From an uncultured Oscillospiraceae bacterium (GTDB lineage: Bacteria; Bacillota; Clostridia; Oscillospirales; Ruminococcaceae): a stretch of 64,000 nucleotides of DNA. Of this stretch, positions 54,314 through 63,001 are shown piece after piece (within the stretch, counting starts at the first letter, position 1; every line of letters begins with the position of its first letter). Location: contig CAKSEO010000008.1 of NCBI GenBank assembly GCA_934446565.1, positions 6,792-70,791 of the forward strand, in the 5' to 3' direction. The notes under the pieces were generated by a model. The model did no database searches and was not told the origin of the DNA. It saw only the letters and a list, made by a program, of their open reading frames with translations. A program made the translations under genes and the position numbers.

Positions 54314-55240
54314 ATGTCATACTCACAACAGAACACCGACCTCATCGAGAAAGCAAGGCAAGCCAGTCTTGCTGTTTTTTTTACCCAGAACGGATTTGAA
54401 ACCGAGCGCATAAGGAACGAGTTGCACGTTAAGGGCTACGGCGGTTTATATGTAAACACCGAAACCAATGAGTGGTACTGTTTCTCGCAGGCAGAAAAAC
54501 ACGGCGGCAGGAACGCAATTAACTGCCTGACCGACATTATTGGAATGGATTTCAAATCCGCAGTTGAAGCTCTGTCCGGCGCGAACATGACGTACATGGA
54601 CTACCGCAAAGCCGTTCCAAAGCTGTCGCAAGTGAAAAAACCGATTCTGCCGGAGCGTGCGGACAATATGCGGAAGGTGTTTGCTTACCTCTGTCAGACG
54701 CGGCGGCTTGACAGCAAACTTGTTTCCGAACTGGCGCATAACGGTCTGCTGTATCAGGACAAGCGAGGGAATGCCGTGTTTCTCCATAAGGACGAGAACG
54801 GTAATTCTATCGGTGCTGAAATACAAGGCACCAACAGCGAAAAACGTTACAAGGGAGTAGCTCCCGGAACGAGCGACAGCTTGTTTTCCGTGACGCTGGG
54901 CACACCAACAAAGGCGTACATTTTTGAGAGCGCAATAGATTTGCTTTCCTTTCGGCAGCTTGCAAATCAGCAGAAAATTCAGAACAGCGTGCTTGTATCA
55001 ATGGCTGGTCTGAAACCAAATTCTCTGAAAACGCTCTCCGATAAAGGTCTGCAATTATTCGCCTGCGTTGACAATGACGAAGCCGGCGGGAAGTTTATCA
55101 GCAGCAATAATCTCACGCAGCGCAACCATATCCTAAAGGAATTCGGCGTGAAAGATTTCAACGAGCTGCTTGTAAAAATCACAAAGCTCCAACAGAAAAC
55201 TGAAAAACGTCCGCTCAACCGAAAACATGACCGGCATTGA
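54314..55240 (+). CDS. DUF3991/TOPRIM primase-like protein
   Basis: The protein has about 308 residues (ATG at 54314, AAAGGAGG six bases upstream). The N-terminal DUF3991-like part includes ELHVKGYGGLYVNTETNEWY, KHGGRNAINCLTDIIGMDF and AVEALSG. A TOPRIM-type domain follows, with AYIFESAIDLLSFRQLA, VSMAGLKPNSLKTLSDKG and LFACVDNDEAGGKF, which supply the Glu and DxD metal residues. Such proteins are found beside relaxases in mobile elements and are thought to prime the transferred strand. It lies just upstream of the candidate oriT. Confidence 0.82.
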   Translation: MSYSQQNTDLIEKARQASLAVFFTQNGFETERIRNELHVKGYGGLYVNTETNEWYCFSQAEKHGGRNAINCLTDIIGMDFKSAVEALSGANMTYMDYRKAVPKLSQVKKPILPERADNMRKVFAYLCQTRRLDSKLVSELAHNGLLYQDKRGNAVFLHKDENGNSIGAEIQGTNSEKRYKGVAPGTSDSLFSVTLGTPTKAYIFESAIDLLSFRQLANQQKIQNSVLVSMAGLKPNSLKTLSDKGLQLFACVDNDEAGGKFISSNNLTQRNHILKEFGVKDFNELLVKITKLQQKTEKRPLNRKHDRH

Positions 55241-55390
55241 TTTTTCAAATCTGAGTGAATGACTTAAAGAGCTTTTTTTTCAAAAATGCGATTTTCGTAG
55301 ATTTCGTATTCAACGATTTTTTCAGATTTTGCGATTTTCGCCAAAACAGCTGAAAGCTCATTTTTTCAATTTTGAAAAAATCGGGGGTTT

Positions 55391-55465
55391 TAGGGGTCAA
55401 CGTCCCCTAACGAAAATGTACTTTTGGAGAACGAAGTTTGCCAAAAGTACAATTGAGTATTGTAC
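55391..55465 (+). other. Candidate origin of transfer (oriT)
   Basis: Three inverted repeats are packed in 75 bp before the relaxase gene: TAGGGG/CCCCTA (55391-55409), TGTACTTTTGG/CCAAAAGTACA (55417-55451, perfect 11-bp arms, 13-base spacer) and GTACAAT/ATTGTAC (55447-55465). The 320-bp gap has no gene, and AT-rich DNA precedes the repeats. The place and structure are those of Mob-family oriT sites; the nick position is not identified. Confidence 0.65.
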
Positions 55466-55561
55466 TTGTTACAGCGAAGGCAAAATTGGTGACGGCATAC
55501 GAAAATGATTTTGAAAAATGCTGAAATCACATCTTCACAGGAAATCGGAGGTTTTACAAAT

Positions 55562-57460
55562 ATGAATGAACAGCAGAACAACGGCTTATCCGTATCTTTC
55601 AGAATTGACGATGGTATCATTGAACACAATAACCGCAGTTTCATTGCGAAGAATGTAGTTCATGAACGGATACCGGATAATATAACCTACAAAAAGCAGA
55701 ATATACGTGAATTTTATTCCGAGCTGTTCGGAGAAGCTCTCGCCGAATACAATTCCAAAATGAAAAGGCGTGACAGGATCATTCCCGACTACTACGAACA
55801 TATCAGAAAAGGAAAGCAGGAGAAAACATTTGAGGAAATCATCGTGCAGTTCGGCGATATTAACGACTGTGCCGTCGGATCCGAAAACGGCGAACTTGCC
55901 AAGCAAATGCTAGACCAGTATATGCGTGGATTTGAAGCACGCAACCCGAACCTCAAAGTGTTCAACGCCGTTATGCACCTTGACGAGGCGACACCACACC
56001 TGCATATAGATTTTGTTCCGATAACGCATACTGGCAGTCGTGGGCTATCTACAAGAGTGTCCATGAGTGGCGCTCTGCGTGAAATGGGCTTTGCTCCGGA
56101 AAACAAGTTTCTGACGGAATGGGTCGCATGGTCTGACAGCGAACGTGCAGTCATGGAGAAAATACTCCGTGAGTATGGTTTGTACCGTGACGATAAAAAC
56201 GTTCATCGGGAGCATTGGTCGGTTGATGAGTACAAGCGGAAAAAGCAGGCGGCGCAGGAGATACGTTCTATGAACGACCACATAAACGCTCTGAAAAAGA
56301 AAAGCGATGATTCCTACACTTCCGCGGAAATCGCCGCTATCAAAAATCAGAATGATTATATGCGCAGTGAAATCACAAAGCGTGACGAGAAAATAGCGGC
56401 GCTGAGCAGGCAGGTCAACGCCGCTTTCGTTCCATATGAGATTTACTCGGACGATAAATTGCAATACGTTGCAGACGGACTGACCCGTGCAAAAATTCCG
56501 TTCATCGAAGAAAGCCATATGCTCTACGTTCCCGATTATGCAGTAAAGACTGCCAACGTAATAGCTGCTCATTATCAGTCTGCGAATATGTGGACGATCC
56601 GTGACAGAATTGCCCTCGACATAGACCGGCTGGTTTACTCCTCTACATCTGTGGAAAATCTGTTGAGCAAGTTGATAGAGCATGGATACGAAATCAAACA
56701 CGGAAAGTATATCGCTGTGAAAGCTCCATTTGCGGAAAGGTATGTGCGGCTGAATTCCATCGGAGATGAGTATCTGCCGAAAATGCTTAAACGGCGGATT
56801 TCTCTCAACGGCACCTATGCGAGAAAGGTCAGAGAACGCATGAGCCGCAGCAGCGAAATGGAGAAGAAAATCTGCTCCGTCATTCTTGATACAACAGTCG
56901 CTATTCAGCAGTTCAGAATTATTCCGAAAAAGACAAAGCCACAGAAAATTTACACATTCAGTAACGATGAGAGCCTGAACCTGCTCGTCGAGCAGCTTTC
57001 TACGATTGGTGAGTTCGGAATTGCGTCCCGTGACGGAATTTACGCAAAAGCCGAGGAACTGAAAAATAGCGTTGAAGAGAAAACCGAAGAATTAAAGGCG
57101 CTGTCGAATGAAGCTCCCACTCTGAAATCTGAAATTGCACAGATCCGGTTCTACTTTGAAAATGTCCAGAACAGGCGCAGGCTGGATTTTATGGGACAGA
57201 TCAAACTAGCTGCGGCGAAAGAAATCGTTGACAAACATGGTATTCGTTCCGTGAGCGAAATTGCGGAGATGGAGGAAAGGCTGAAATTACTTCCGACCTA
57301 TATTCAGACAGTCCAGAACGAACTCGCAGAGGAACAGGCAAGGCTGAAAAGGGTCAATCGTCTTGCGGACGTTTATGAGAGTATGATTGAGGGGAACTAT
57401 ATTGACAAGCTGGTTAAGGAACAAAAAGAAGCTGAACTGAAAAATCCCAGAAAAAAATAA
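55562..57460 (+). CDS. Mob/Pre-type relaxase (mobilisation protein)
   Basis: The relaxase has about 632 residues from the ATG at 55562 (GGAGG about ten bases upstream). The N-terminal half shows VSFRIDDGIIEHNNRSFIAK, KQMLDQYMRGFEARNPNLKV and the metal-binding three-His-like motif MHLDEATPHLHIDFVPI, plus EWVAWSDSERAVMEKIL. The C-terminal half is coiled coil (about 250-310 and 510-620). Relaxases nick oriT, stay bound to the 5' end and lead it into the transfer channel. The gene is intact, so the element should still be mobilisable by a helper. A bidirectional terminator follows. Confidence 0.85.
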   Translation: MNEQQNNGLSVSFRIDDGIIEHNNRSFIAKNVVHERIPDNITYKKQNIREFYSELFGEALAEYNSKMKRRDRIIPDYYEHIRKGKQEKTFEEIIVQFGDINDCAVGSENGELAKQMLDQYMRGFEARNPNLKVFNAVMHLDEATPHLHIDFVPITHTGSRGLSTRVSMSGALREMGFAPENKFLTEWVAWSDSERAVMEKILREYGLYRDDKNVHREHWSVDEYKRKKQAAQEIRSMNDHINALKKKSDDSYTSAEIAAIKNQNDYMRSEITKRDEKIAALSRQVNAAFVPYEIYSDDKLQYVADGLTRAKIPFIEESHMLYVPDYAVKTANVIAAHYQSANMWTIRDRIALDIDRLVYSSTSVENLLSKLIEHGYEIKHGKYIAVKAPFAERYVRLNSIGDEYLPKMLKRRISLNGTYARKVRERMSRSSEMEKKICSVILDTTVAIQQFRIIPKKTKPQKIYTFSNDESLNLLVEQLSTIGEFGIASRDGIYAKAEELKNSVEEKTEELKALSNEAPTLKSEIAQIRFYFENVQNRRRLDFMGQIKLAAAKEIVDKHGIRSVSEIAEMEERLKLLPTYIQTVQNELAEEQARLKRVNRLADVYESMIEGNYIDKLVKEQKEAELKNPRKK

Positions 57461-57488
57461 ATACGGTGGGCTTCGGCTCACCGTATTG
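57460..57488. terminator. Bidirectional terminator between relaxase and XRE genes
   Basis: Stem AATACGGTG-GC/GC-CACCGTATT with a TTCG loop, flanked by an A-run on one side and TTGTTT on the other, serving two converging genes. Confidence 0.9.
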
Positions 57489-57489
57489 T

Positions 57490-57792
57490 TTATAGGGTTT
57501 TCAAAAACGCAAGCAAGGCGTCGGCTTTATCATCTGTCAAATTACGAAAACACTTAATGAGTTCCTGTTCCTTAACGCTGAGATAAGAAATGTTATCTGA
57601 TTCATTGAGAAGTTCCGGAAGCGTTATACCAAGCGGAACGGACAATCTGGACAATGTATCAATAGACGGGTTTCTGTCGCCACGCTCCAGATCTCTGATA
57701 TGAGTTTCAGATACTCCGGAAAGCTGGGAGAGCTTATAGACGCTTATATTTTTTGCCTTTCTTATTTCTTTTAATCTCTTTGAAATATCCAA
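57490..57792 (-). CDS. XRE-family helix-turn-helix repressor
   Basis: The 100-residue protein starts at TTG (57792) eight bases from AAAGGGG; longer starts lack a ribosome site. The HTH occupies about 5-60: LKEIRKAKNISVYKLSQLSG, then SETHIRDLERGDRNPSIDTL. The C-terminus is a short helical dimerisation part. It is divergent from the second ECF sigma gene and probably represses that promoter and its own through the inverted repeat between them. Confidence 0.88.
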   Translation of the reverse strand: MDISKRLKEIRKAKNISVYKLSQLSGVSETHIRDLERGDRNPSIDTLSRLSVPLGITLPELLNESDNISYLSVKEQELIKCFRNLTDDKADALLAFLKTL

Positions 57793-57832
57793 AAAGCCCA
57801 CCCCTTTCAAACTATATTTATTATAGTATAAA

Positions 57833-57890
57833 TCAACGCAAAAATTAAGACAATAAAAGCGTTGACAAAACACAGATATTGCGTTATAAT
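57833..57890 (+). promoter_or_regulatory. Consensus promoter with inverted-repeat operator for the second sigma gene
   Basis: TTGACA (57862-57867), 17 bases, TATAAT (57885-57890), both perfect. An inverted repeat TCAACGC (57833-57839)/GCGTTGA (57859-57865) overlaps the -35 box and covers the divergent xre start region, a natural operator for the XRE protein. Confidence 0.85.
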
Positions 57891-57996
57891 AGCAGGTGTA
57901 GTATTTCCAGTAAATATAAAATACATTCTTATCTTGATTTTTTTGAGCATTAGTGTTATACTTGAAACAAATATTTACAAGAAATGAGGGTAAGAA

Positions 57997-58545
57997 ATGA
58001 TTTCTGCTGCTTTAGCGATTCTTGAAACCGAGGAAGAACGCAGTGAGTTATCGCAAATTTATGAGCACAATATAAAAATATTTTATTCTATTGCGTTTTC
58101 AAAATTACACAATCAGCAGGATACAGAGGATGCTATACAGGACGCCTTTTTAGCAATAGCCAAAAACCCCAAGCCGTTTTTTAGCGTTTCTGCCGATAAG
58201 CGCGTGTCATATATAAATGTTGTAATAAGAAACTCTGCAATTAAAATATGGAATAAAAAACATAAAATTGCTGAAAATGAAATCGAACTCGATGAAAGTA
58301 TTCTGGATGAGCAGATTTCAAATGAGGAAAAAGTGCTAAGCGATTTTTCCTGTAACCAAATATTGAAGTTCATTGGAACAATGCCGGAAGGCGTCAGAGC
58401 AGCAGTATATCTCAAACTGGATCTCGGATTAGCGAATAGTGATATAGCGAACACTCTTGGTATATCCGAGGAAGCGACAAGGAAAAGGATAGCAAGAGCA
58501 ATAAACCAAATAAAGCGATACATGGAGGATTTGAGAGATGAATAA
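57997..58545 (+). CDS. ECF-like sigma-70 family sigma factor
   Basis: The 182-residue protein has region 2 (YEHNIKIFYSIAFSKLHNQQ and DTEDAIQDAFLAIAKNPK, with RVSYINVVIRNSAIKIWNKK) and region 4 (MPEGVRAAVYLKLDLGLANS, then LGISEEATRKRIARAINQIK). Its 3' end overlaps the next gene by eight bases, as sigma and anti-sigma partners often do. DNA here is distinctly more AT-rich than the chromosome, as expected of acquired cargo. Confidence 0.85.
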   Translation: MISAALAILETEEERSELSQIYEHNIKIFYSIAFSKLHNQQDTEDAIQDAFLAIAKNPKPFFSVSADKRVSYINVVIRNSAIKIWNKKHKIAENEIELDESILDEQISNEEKVLSDFSCNQILKFIGTMPEGVRAAVYLKLDLGLANSDIANTLGISEEATRKRIARAINQIKRYMEDLRDE

Positions 58546-59242
58546 TAGCTACACTATCAGCGACTTATTTTCAATGTATTATGAAAAAGAATTTTCCGAA
58601 ACAGATGATATTGAACTTCCGGATTTCTCTGGCAAGCATAAAAGAAAAATGAATAAGATATTTCAAGTCTTTGATAGAAATAGAGCTATGTATTGTAATG
58701 CCTGCTCATCATCAAAAATTCAAAGACCGTTGAATATTCGGAAAAGAATCTTAATAGCTGTTATGATAGTTGTTTTCTTGGCTGTTGCTACAGGATGTGT
58801 TATTGCATTTGTGACTAATAGCTTTAGAGGTACAGTTTATAGCGATAATACTCATTTGTTTGCTTTTAATGAGGAACGTTCTCCAAAAATTATTGAAAGA
58901 CAATATACACTGTCAATTTTACCGGAGGGATATGAACTATATAGAGTTGTAAAAGCTCAAACAAGCATATCTACCGAATATAGAAATGCAGATAATCAAT
59001 CTTTAACGTTTGAACAAACGGTTAAATGCAAGTATGTTTCTCATGTGAATACAGAGGGGTATACATTGCAAGAAAACATCGTTAATGGATATGATGCTGT
59101 ATGTGTAGAATATAGAAGAGAACCATATACTGAATCATTAATTATCTGGAATAATGATGAATATATTTTACAACTCCATGGCACTTTTACCAAAGATGAG
59201 CTATTAGAATTAGCAAATTGTAACGAATTTATTGGTTTTTAA
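58538..59242 (+). CDS. Membrane-anchored DUF4367-like protein, probable anti-sigma factor
   Basis: The 234-residue protein has a cytoplasmic N-terminus of about 70 residues without a zinc finger, one membrane segment (IRKRILIAVMIVVFLAVATG, about 68-92) and an outside domain containing YTLSILPEGYELYRVVKAQT and a C-terminal LIIWNNDEYILQLHGTFTKD, the pattern of DUF4367 domains found in many Firmicutes sigma-linked membrane proteins. Overlap with the sigma gene supports an anti-sigma role. Confidence 0.72.
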   Translation: MNNSYTISDLFSMYYEKEFSETDDIELPDFSGKHKRKMNKIFQVFDRNRAMYCNACSSSKIQRPLNIRKRILIAVMIVVFLAVATGCVIAFVTNSFRGTVYSDNTHLFAFNEERSPKIIERQYTLSILPEGYELYRVVKAQTSISTEYRNADNQSLTFEQTVKCKYVSHVNTEGYTLQENIVNGYDAVCVEYRREPYTESLIIWNNDEYILQLHGTFTKDELLELANCNEFIGF

Positions 59243-59341
59243 AAATTATTTGCTATTTTATGTCCTAAAATCCCCCCTTTTCGGAACGTATTAAGTAGAA
59301 GGATAAAAACTTCAAATACACACGAAAGGGGGGATAAATTA

Positions 59342-59785
59342 ATGCAGATAAAAAAACTGTTTGCTCTGATTATAGTAGCATTTATGGTGACTTCAGGTAT
59401 TAGCGTATCTGCTTCAGCTCAGTCTACTTCGTATTATTCAGACGATGGTATAGCGCTTTTATATGAATATGTAGATGACGCTAAAAGCATATTGGATATT
59501 TTTTCGGGTACAGCTGAATGCACAAGTAAATGCACAGGAGCTAACAACGTCATTCAGATTACAGTTGAACAAACATTGCAGAAATTCTGGGGTTTGTGGG
59601 TGTGGAATGATGTTGATGGTGCAAAATGGCCCACAACAGAAAATGGAAGTTATATTTCTGTGGTAAATACTAAACGTGGACTATCTAGCGGAACCTACCG
59701 TTTGAAATCAGTATTTACTCTGAAAACTTCAAACGGCGAAACGGAAACCATTACCATCTATAGCGAAGAAAATGTGATTCGTTAA
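59342..59785 (+). CDS. Small secreted protein (DUF6147-like)
   Basis: The 147-residue protein has a clear signal peptide (KKLFALIIVAFMVTSGISVS with cleavage after ASA). The mature part is beta-rich: YYSDDGIALLYEYVDDAKSI, two Cys close together (ECTSKCTG), FWGLWVWNDVDGAKW and YRLKSVFTLKTSNGETETIT. It resembles small secreted proteins of Clostridia (DUF6147, from memory). It lies about 100 bases after the anti-sigma-like gene with its own GGGGGG ribosome site and may be the target of that sigma factor. Confidence 0.65.
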   Translation: MQIKKLFALIIVAFMVTSGISVSASAQSTSYYSDDGIALLYEYVDDAKSILDIFSGTAECTSKCTGANNVIQITVEQTLQKFWGLWVWNDVDGAKWPTTENGSYISVVNTKRGLSSGTYRLKSVFTLKTSNGETETITIYSEENVIR

Positions 59786-59879
59786 AAGGAAAGCTGTGTT
59801 CTGGCTTGAAAAGGAGGAATGGTATAGTATCAATTTTTAACTTATCTTAAAAAGCTCATTCAAAAAATGGTGACAAAAA

Positions 59880-60641
59880 ATGAATCTATTAACACTTAAT
59901 CCAATCGCCTCATGCAACTTAAAGTGCGAACATTGCCCAAATAAGGAATGGACATATCCGATTGACGATGAGCGAAACCGCTTAAACAACGAAATCATTT
60001 TCAAGTGGTTAAATAAATACATTAATCCTTATGAATGGTTTTTAGAGATAAGTGGGGGCGAACCTGGACTGTATAGGGGCATAAATGAATTGATTCATGA
60101 ACTAAGCTCAATGGGATACTATGGCATAATTAGGACAAATGGAACATTACCAATAGCGAAGGAACTCAGATTTACACGACTTGCAGGATGGCATAAGCAG
60201 ACAAGTATAGCGAATCCACCTAAGTACTGTGATGTCATGTTAATCACTCAAAATCCTGATGATTGCTGGCAAGCCAAAGCCGAATATTGCTATAGAAATA
60301 ACATTCCATACAAGTGTATCCCATACAAGCGGTTTGGTGATCCGACATTTGAAGATGGTCCTATGAACGATGAAACCCAAATAAATACTTTTTTTAAGCA
60401 TTGGACTATTGTAGGTTCGTCTGGTGTTCAAGGATATTGCTACGCTAATTGGGGACAGGACAAAGACAATATTTTGAATATGTCTCCACCTTTGCTTAGA
60501 GACATGACAGATAGCTGTCCGACCTGCGGAGGTATGCTTGGGCTTTTGGATTTTATTGATGAGGATCTTCGACAAAAATTAGCAGTACGAAGAGATAAGT
60601 ATCTTTATCAGAACTTGAAAACTGATTTCAGTGTATCTTGA
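59880..60641 (+). CDS. Radical SAM protein
   Basis: The 253-residue protein carries the radical SAM motif in ASCNLKCEHCPNKEW (CxxxCxxC, about residues 11-18). It also has EISGGEPGLYRGINEL for SAM methionine-side binding and IIRTNGTL as the next beta strand. The C-terminal third has further Cys (GYCYAN, DSCPTCGGM), possibly a second cluster. The barrel is short for the family, like activases or small peptide/sugar-modifying enzymes. Its neighbours are a secreted protein and an amidase; no precursor peptide is evident. Substrate unknown. The ribosome site (GGTGA) is weak. Confidence 0.82.
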   Translation: MNLLTLNPIASCNLKCEHCPNKEWTYPIDDERNRLNNEIIFKWLNKYINPYEWFLEISGGEPGLYRGINELIHELSSMGYYGIIRTNGTLPIAKELRFTRLAGWHKQTSIANPPKYCDVMLITQNPDDCWQAKAEYCYRNNIPYKCIPYKRFGDPTFEDGPMNDETQINTFFKHWTIVGSSGVQGYCYANWGQDKDNILNMSPPLLRDMTDSCPTCGGMLGLLDFIDEDLRQKLAVRRDKYLYQNLKTDFSVS

Positions 60642-60829
60642 TAAGAATTATCATATCCTTTTGTATGCGTAAATTCTCTAATCATGACAAATAAAAAAAG
60701 CACCTGCTTAAAGTTAGTCAAATGGTTTGAAAATATACCAGCATCCAAGGGGCGTACATAGCATACTAATACGACAAATGATAGAACCTATCTATTAACA
60801 ACAACGTTTTTTTACAGGAGGATGTAATA

Positions 60830-61757
60830 ATGAATGCACACGATTTTATAAACGCAATAAATACTGCTCTTAATGGGATTAATCCTGGGAATGACCGTAT
60901 CTCTGCCATAAAGGCCATATTCACGAAGTGCGATGTAGCATTCCCCTATGGAGAATGCCAGGGAATCCTTGCAGCTCTTTCCTGAGAACACCTTTGAAGC
61001 GTGGGAGCACTGCTCGTTTGATGAAGCAAAGGAATTTGCTAATAACGGTATTCCGGCTATCGCAATAAATGACAATACGATATATATTCTTGCACCGGAT
61101 GAAATCAACTCTTCCACTATTAACAATTCAGATATCGTAAAAACTGCGGATATGATTGATCAGCGTCACGATTTAACATACTATGCTTATTCTGGAAACC
61201 GCGCAACAGTGAGCGGTCTTGTTTACATTTCACCGTCAAATCAGGGTGAAAATGTAGGAGCAGGAAAGTATGGAACTGAAAAAGAAAGAATGGAGCAGTT
61301 AGCGACAAGTCTTTTATGCTGGTTCAAAGGCAACGGTGTAAACGCAAAAATTGCAACCCTTACTAAATCGCTTGATGACCGTATTGCAGAATCTAAGAAG
61401 TTAGGCGCAACCATTTATCTGCCGTTGCATTCAAATGGCTTTGATGGCACAGCTCAAAGACCGTTTACAGTTTATACAAGTGGAAATACTAACAGTAAGA
61501 ACCTTGCTTCTACGATACAGACAAACCTTCATGCTTTGTATAAAAAGACATTTCCTAATGCAACTATGAGACCTATAGCTGCAAATACGGATGGGTATGA
61601 TTTTAAAGAAATAAGATCAAGCTTAATATCACCTGCTTATGGTGCATATGTTGAAGTTGCATTTCACGATAATTTAGATGATGCCAATTGGATTATCGAT
61701 AACATGGTGAATATTGCGGCTAACATAGGCAAGAGCGTAAAAAGTAAAATGTCGTGA
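60830..61757 (+). pseudogene. N-acetylmuramoyl-L-alanine amidase-like protein with a frame break
   Basis: A strong GGAGG starts MNAHDFINAINTALNGINPG, which runs 51 residues to a TGA at 60983. The remainder continues in the +1 frame: NTFEAWEHCSFDEAKEFANN, then a probable amidase domain with YISPSNQGENVGAGKYGTEK, RMEQLATSLLCWF, ATIYLPLHSNGFDGTAQRPF and AYVEVAFHDNLDDANWI, matching the Amidase_3 pattern (second His and Glu ligands present). The ATG at 60948 in the second frame lacks a ribosome site. Either the gene carries a frameshift mutation or the ribosome shifts at CUU-UCC-UGA. It would otherwise cut peptidoglycan stems. Confidence 0.65.
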
Positions 61758-61794
61758 GCAATATAATTATTAATTCTTTTTGGAGGTGCATTCC

Positions 61795-62355
61795 TTGAAA
61801 TCAATCAAAAGAACTTTTGCGCTGGTATCAATGTGGGCAGTGTTATCTCTTACCGCTTGTGGCAATGTAGAAAACTTAAACGCCAACCCTTCAAGCAGTG
61901 TTAATGATAACACTTCATATTCTGGTACGGAGAGTTTAACATCAAATGCTCCCTCACCAGTAGAAGATGTATTGCCTGAAAAAGAAACTACTTCTTCAAC
62001 TGATGTTTCTATTGCAGAATTTCTTGTTTCGGAAGAGGGATTGGATTTCCAGAAGGTTGCAAATAAAGCTGCGATTGCATACTTGCGCAATGACAAAGAG
62101 AAATTGTCACAGTATATGGTTGATCCAAATTGCGAAACAGGTTTATCGGAAGATGGAACTAATCTTATAAACAATCTTGATTACATGGTTTTGAAGATTC
62201 CTTCCTCTTTCAATGTCACATCTAACAGTAATGATGTTTATCCTGCTACCTATGAATATGTTATTGAGGGAACCGAAATGATAATGTATCTGGATTTAGG
62301 TCTCCGACTAACAGACGATGGTTGGAAGGTTGAATATATAGACCTTCAGGGATAA
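61795..62355 (+). CDS. Small lipoprotein of unknown function
   Basis: The 186-residue lipoprotein starts at TTG (61795), eight bases after GGAGG. The signal peptide FALVSMWAVLSLTACG has its lipobox Cys at about residue 22. A Ser/Thr/Asn-rich linker follows, then a small NTF2- or DUF4878-like alpha/beta domain (FQKVANKAAIAYLRNDKEKL, and C-terminal LDLGLRLTDDGWKVEYIDLQ). It should sit on the outer membrane face of the cell. It is last in the cargo run and is followed by a terminator. Confidence 0.75.
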   Translation: MKSIKRTFALVSMWAVLSLTACGNVENLNANPSSSVNDNTSYSGTESLTSNAPSPVEDVLPEKETTSSTDVSIAEFLVSEEGLDFQKVANKAAIAYLRNDKEKLSQYMVDPNCETGLSEDGTNLINNLDYMVLKIPSSFNVTSNSNDVYPATYEYVIEGTEMIMYLDLGLRLTDDGWKVEYIDLQG

Positions 62356-62398
62356 CAGTGTGGACCCTTTTGGCAAAGAACAATCGTTTTAATTTCCC

Positions 62399-62432
62399 AA
62401 TGCGGCAGTTCTTCAGCTGCCGCATTTTTCTT
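62399..62432 (+). terminator. Terminator of the cargo genes
   Basis: Perfect ten-bp stem AATGCGGCAG/CTGCCGCATT, eight-base loop, then TTTCTT. Confidence 0.9.
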
Positions 62433-62526
62433 ATATTAAATTCCCGAATAACGAAAATCCTTTTCCCTAAAAACGGGAACTTAGCCTGTTAAACCCTGTT
62501 ATAATATAACCATAGGGGGTGATGTT

Positions 62527-62856
62527 TTGAAAGAGAGGGCTAACAGGCTTTATGAATTGCGTAAGAGCCGCAACCTGACGCAGACAGCGGTAGCTTATAG
62601 GCTTAACCTTTCTCTTTCGAGGATATCAGCCTATGAGAACGGCGAGAATATTCCCTGCGATGTGTTGAGGGTATTTGCCAACTTTTATAGCGTATCCATT
62701 GATTACATACTGCGCTTTTCGGACAGGACAGTCGGCGGCTCCGGCGTTAATCTTCACATTTCTGAACAAAAGCTGCTGGATCTGTACAGAAATCTTCCGC
62801 CTGATGGGAAAGCCGTCATCGACGGTATGGTAAATGGCTATGTCCCTCTCAAATAA
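62527..62856 (+). CDS. XRE-family helix-turn-helix regulator
   Basis: The 109-residue protein starts at TTG (62527) after AGGGGGTG. Its HTH covers ANRLYELRKSRNLTQTAVAY, then LSLSRISAYENGENIPCDVL. The C-terminus LLDLYRNLPPDGKAVIDGMV is a short helical tail typical of element-borne Cro/CI-like regulators. A TATAAT -10 box lies about 25 bases upstream. Next to the integrase, it probably controls excision or maintenance. Confidence 0.88.
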   Translation: MKERANRLYELRKSRNLTQTAVAYRLNLSLSRISAYENGENIPCDVLRVFANFYSVSIDYILRFSDRTVGGSGVNLHISEQKLLDLYRNLPPDGKAVIDGMVNGYVPLK

Positions 62857-62938
62857 AGAGAATAATCGCCTGCAAGCATGAGAATGCTATATACACAGCC
62901 CTTTCGCAAATTATTCCCTTTTGCGATAATAAGACCGT

Positions 62939-62968
62939 ATTCCGCATAATCAAGCGGAATTTTTTGTT
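62939..62968 (+). terminator. Terminator after the XRE gene
   Basis: Stem ATTCCGC/GCGGAAT with an eight-base loop followed by TTTTTGTTTT, facing the end of the integrase gene. Confidence 0.8.
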
Positions 62969-63001
62969 TTCCTGACGAGAAAAATGACGGCAAATAATCT
63001 T

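Noticed and set aside
59795..59840. Tiny 14-codon frame between the secreted protein and the radical SAM gene, a possible peptide precursor
   Set aside because: GTG start, no Cys or repeat core, and only a weak ribosome site; too little to support a precursor peptide.
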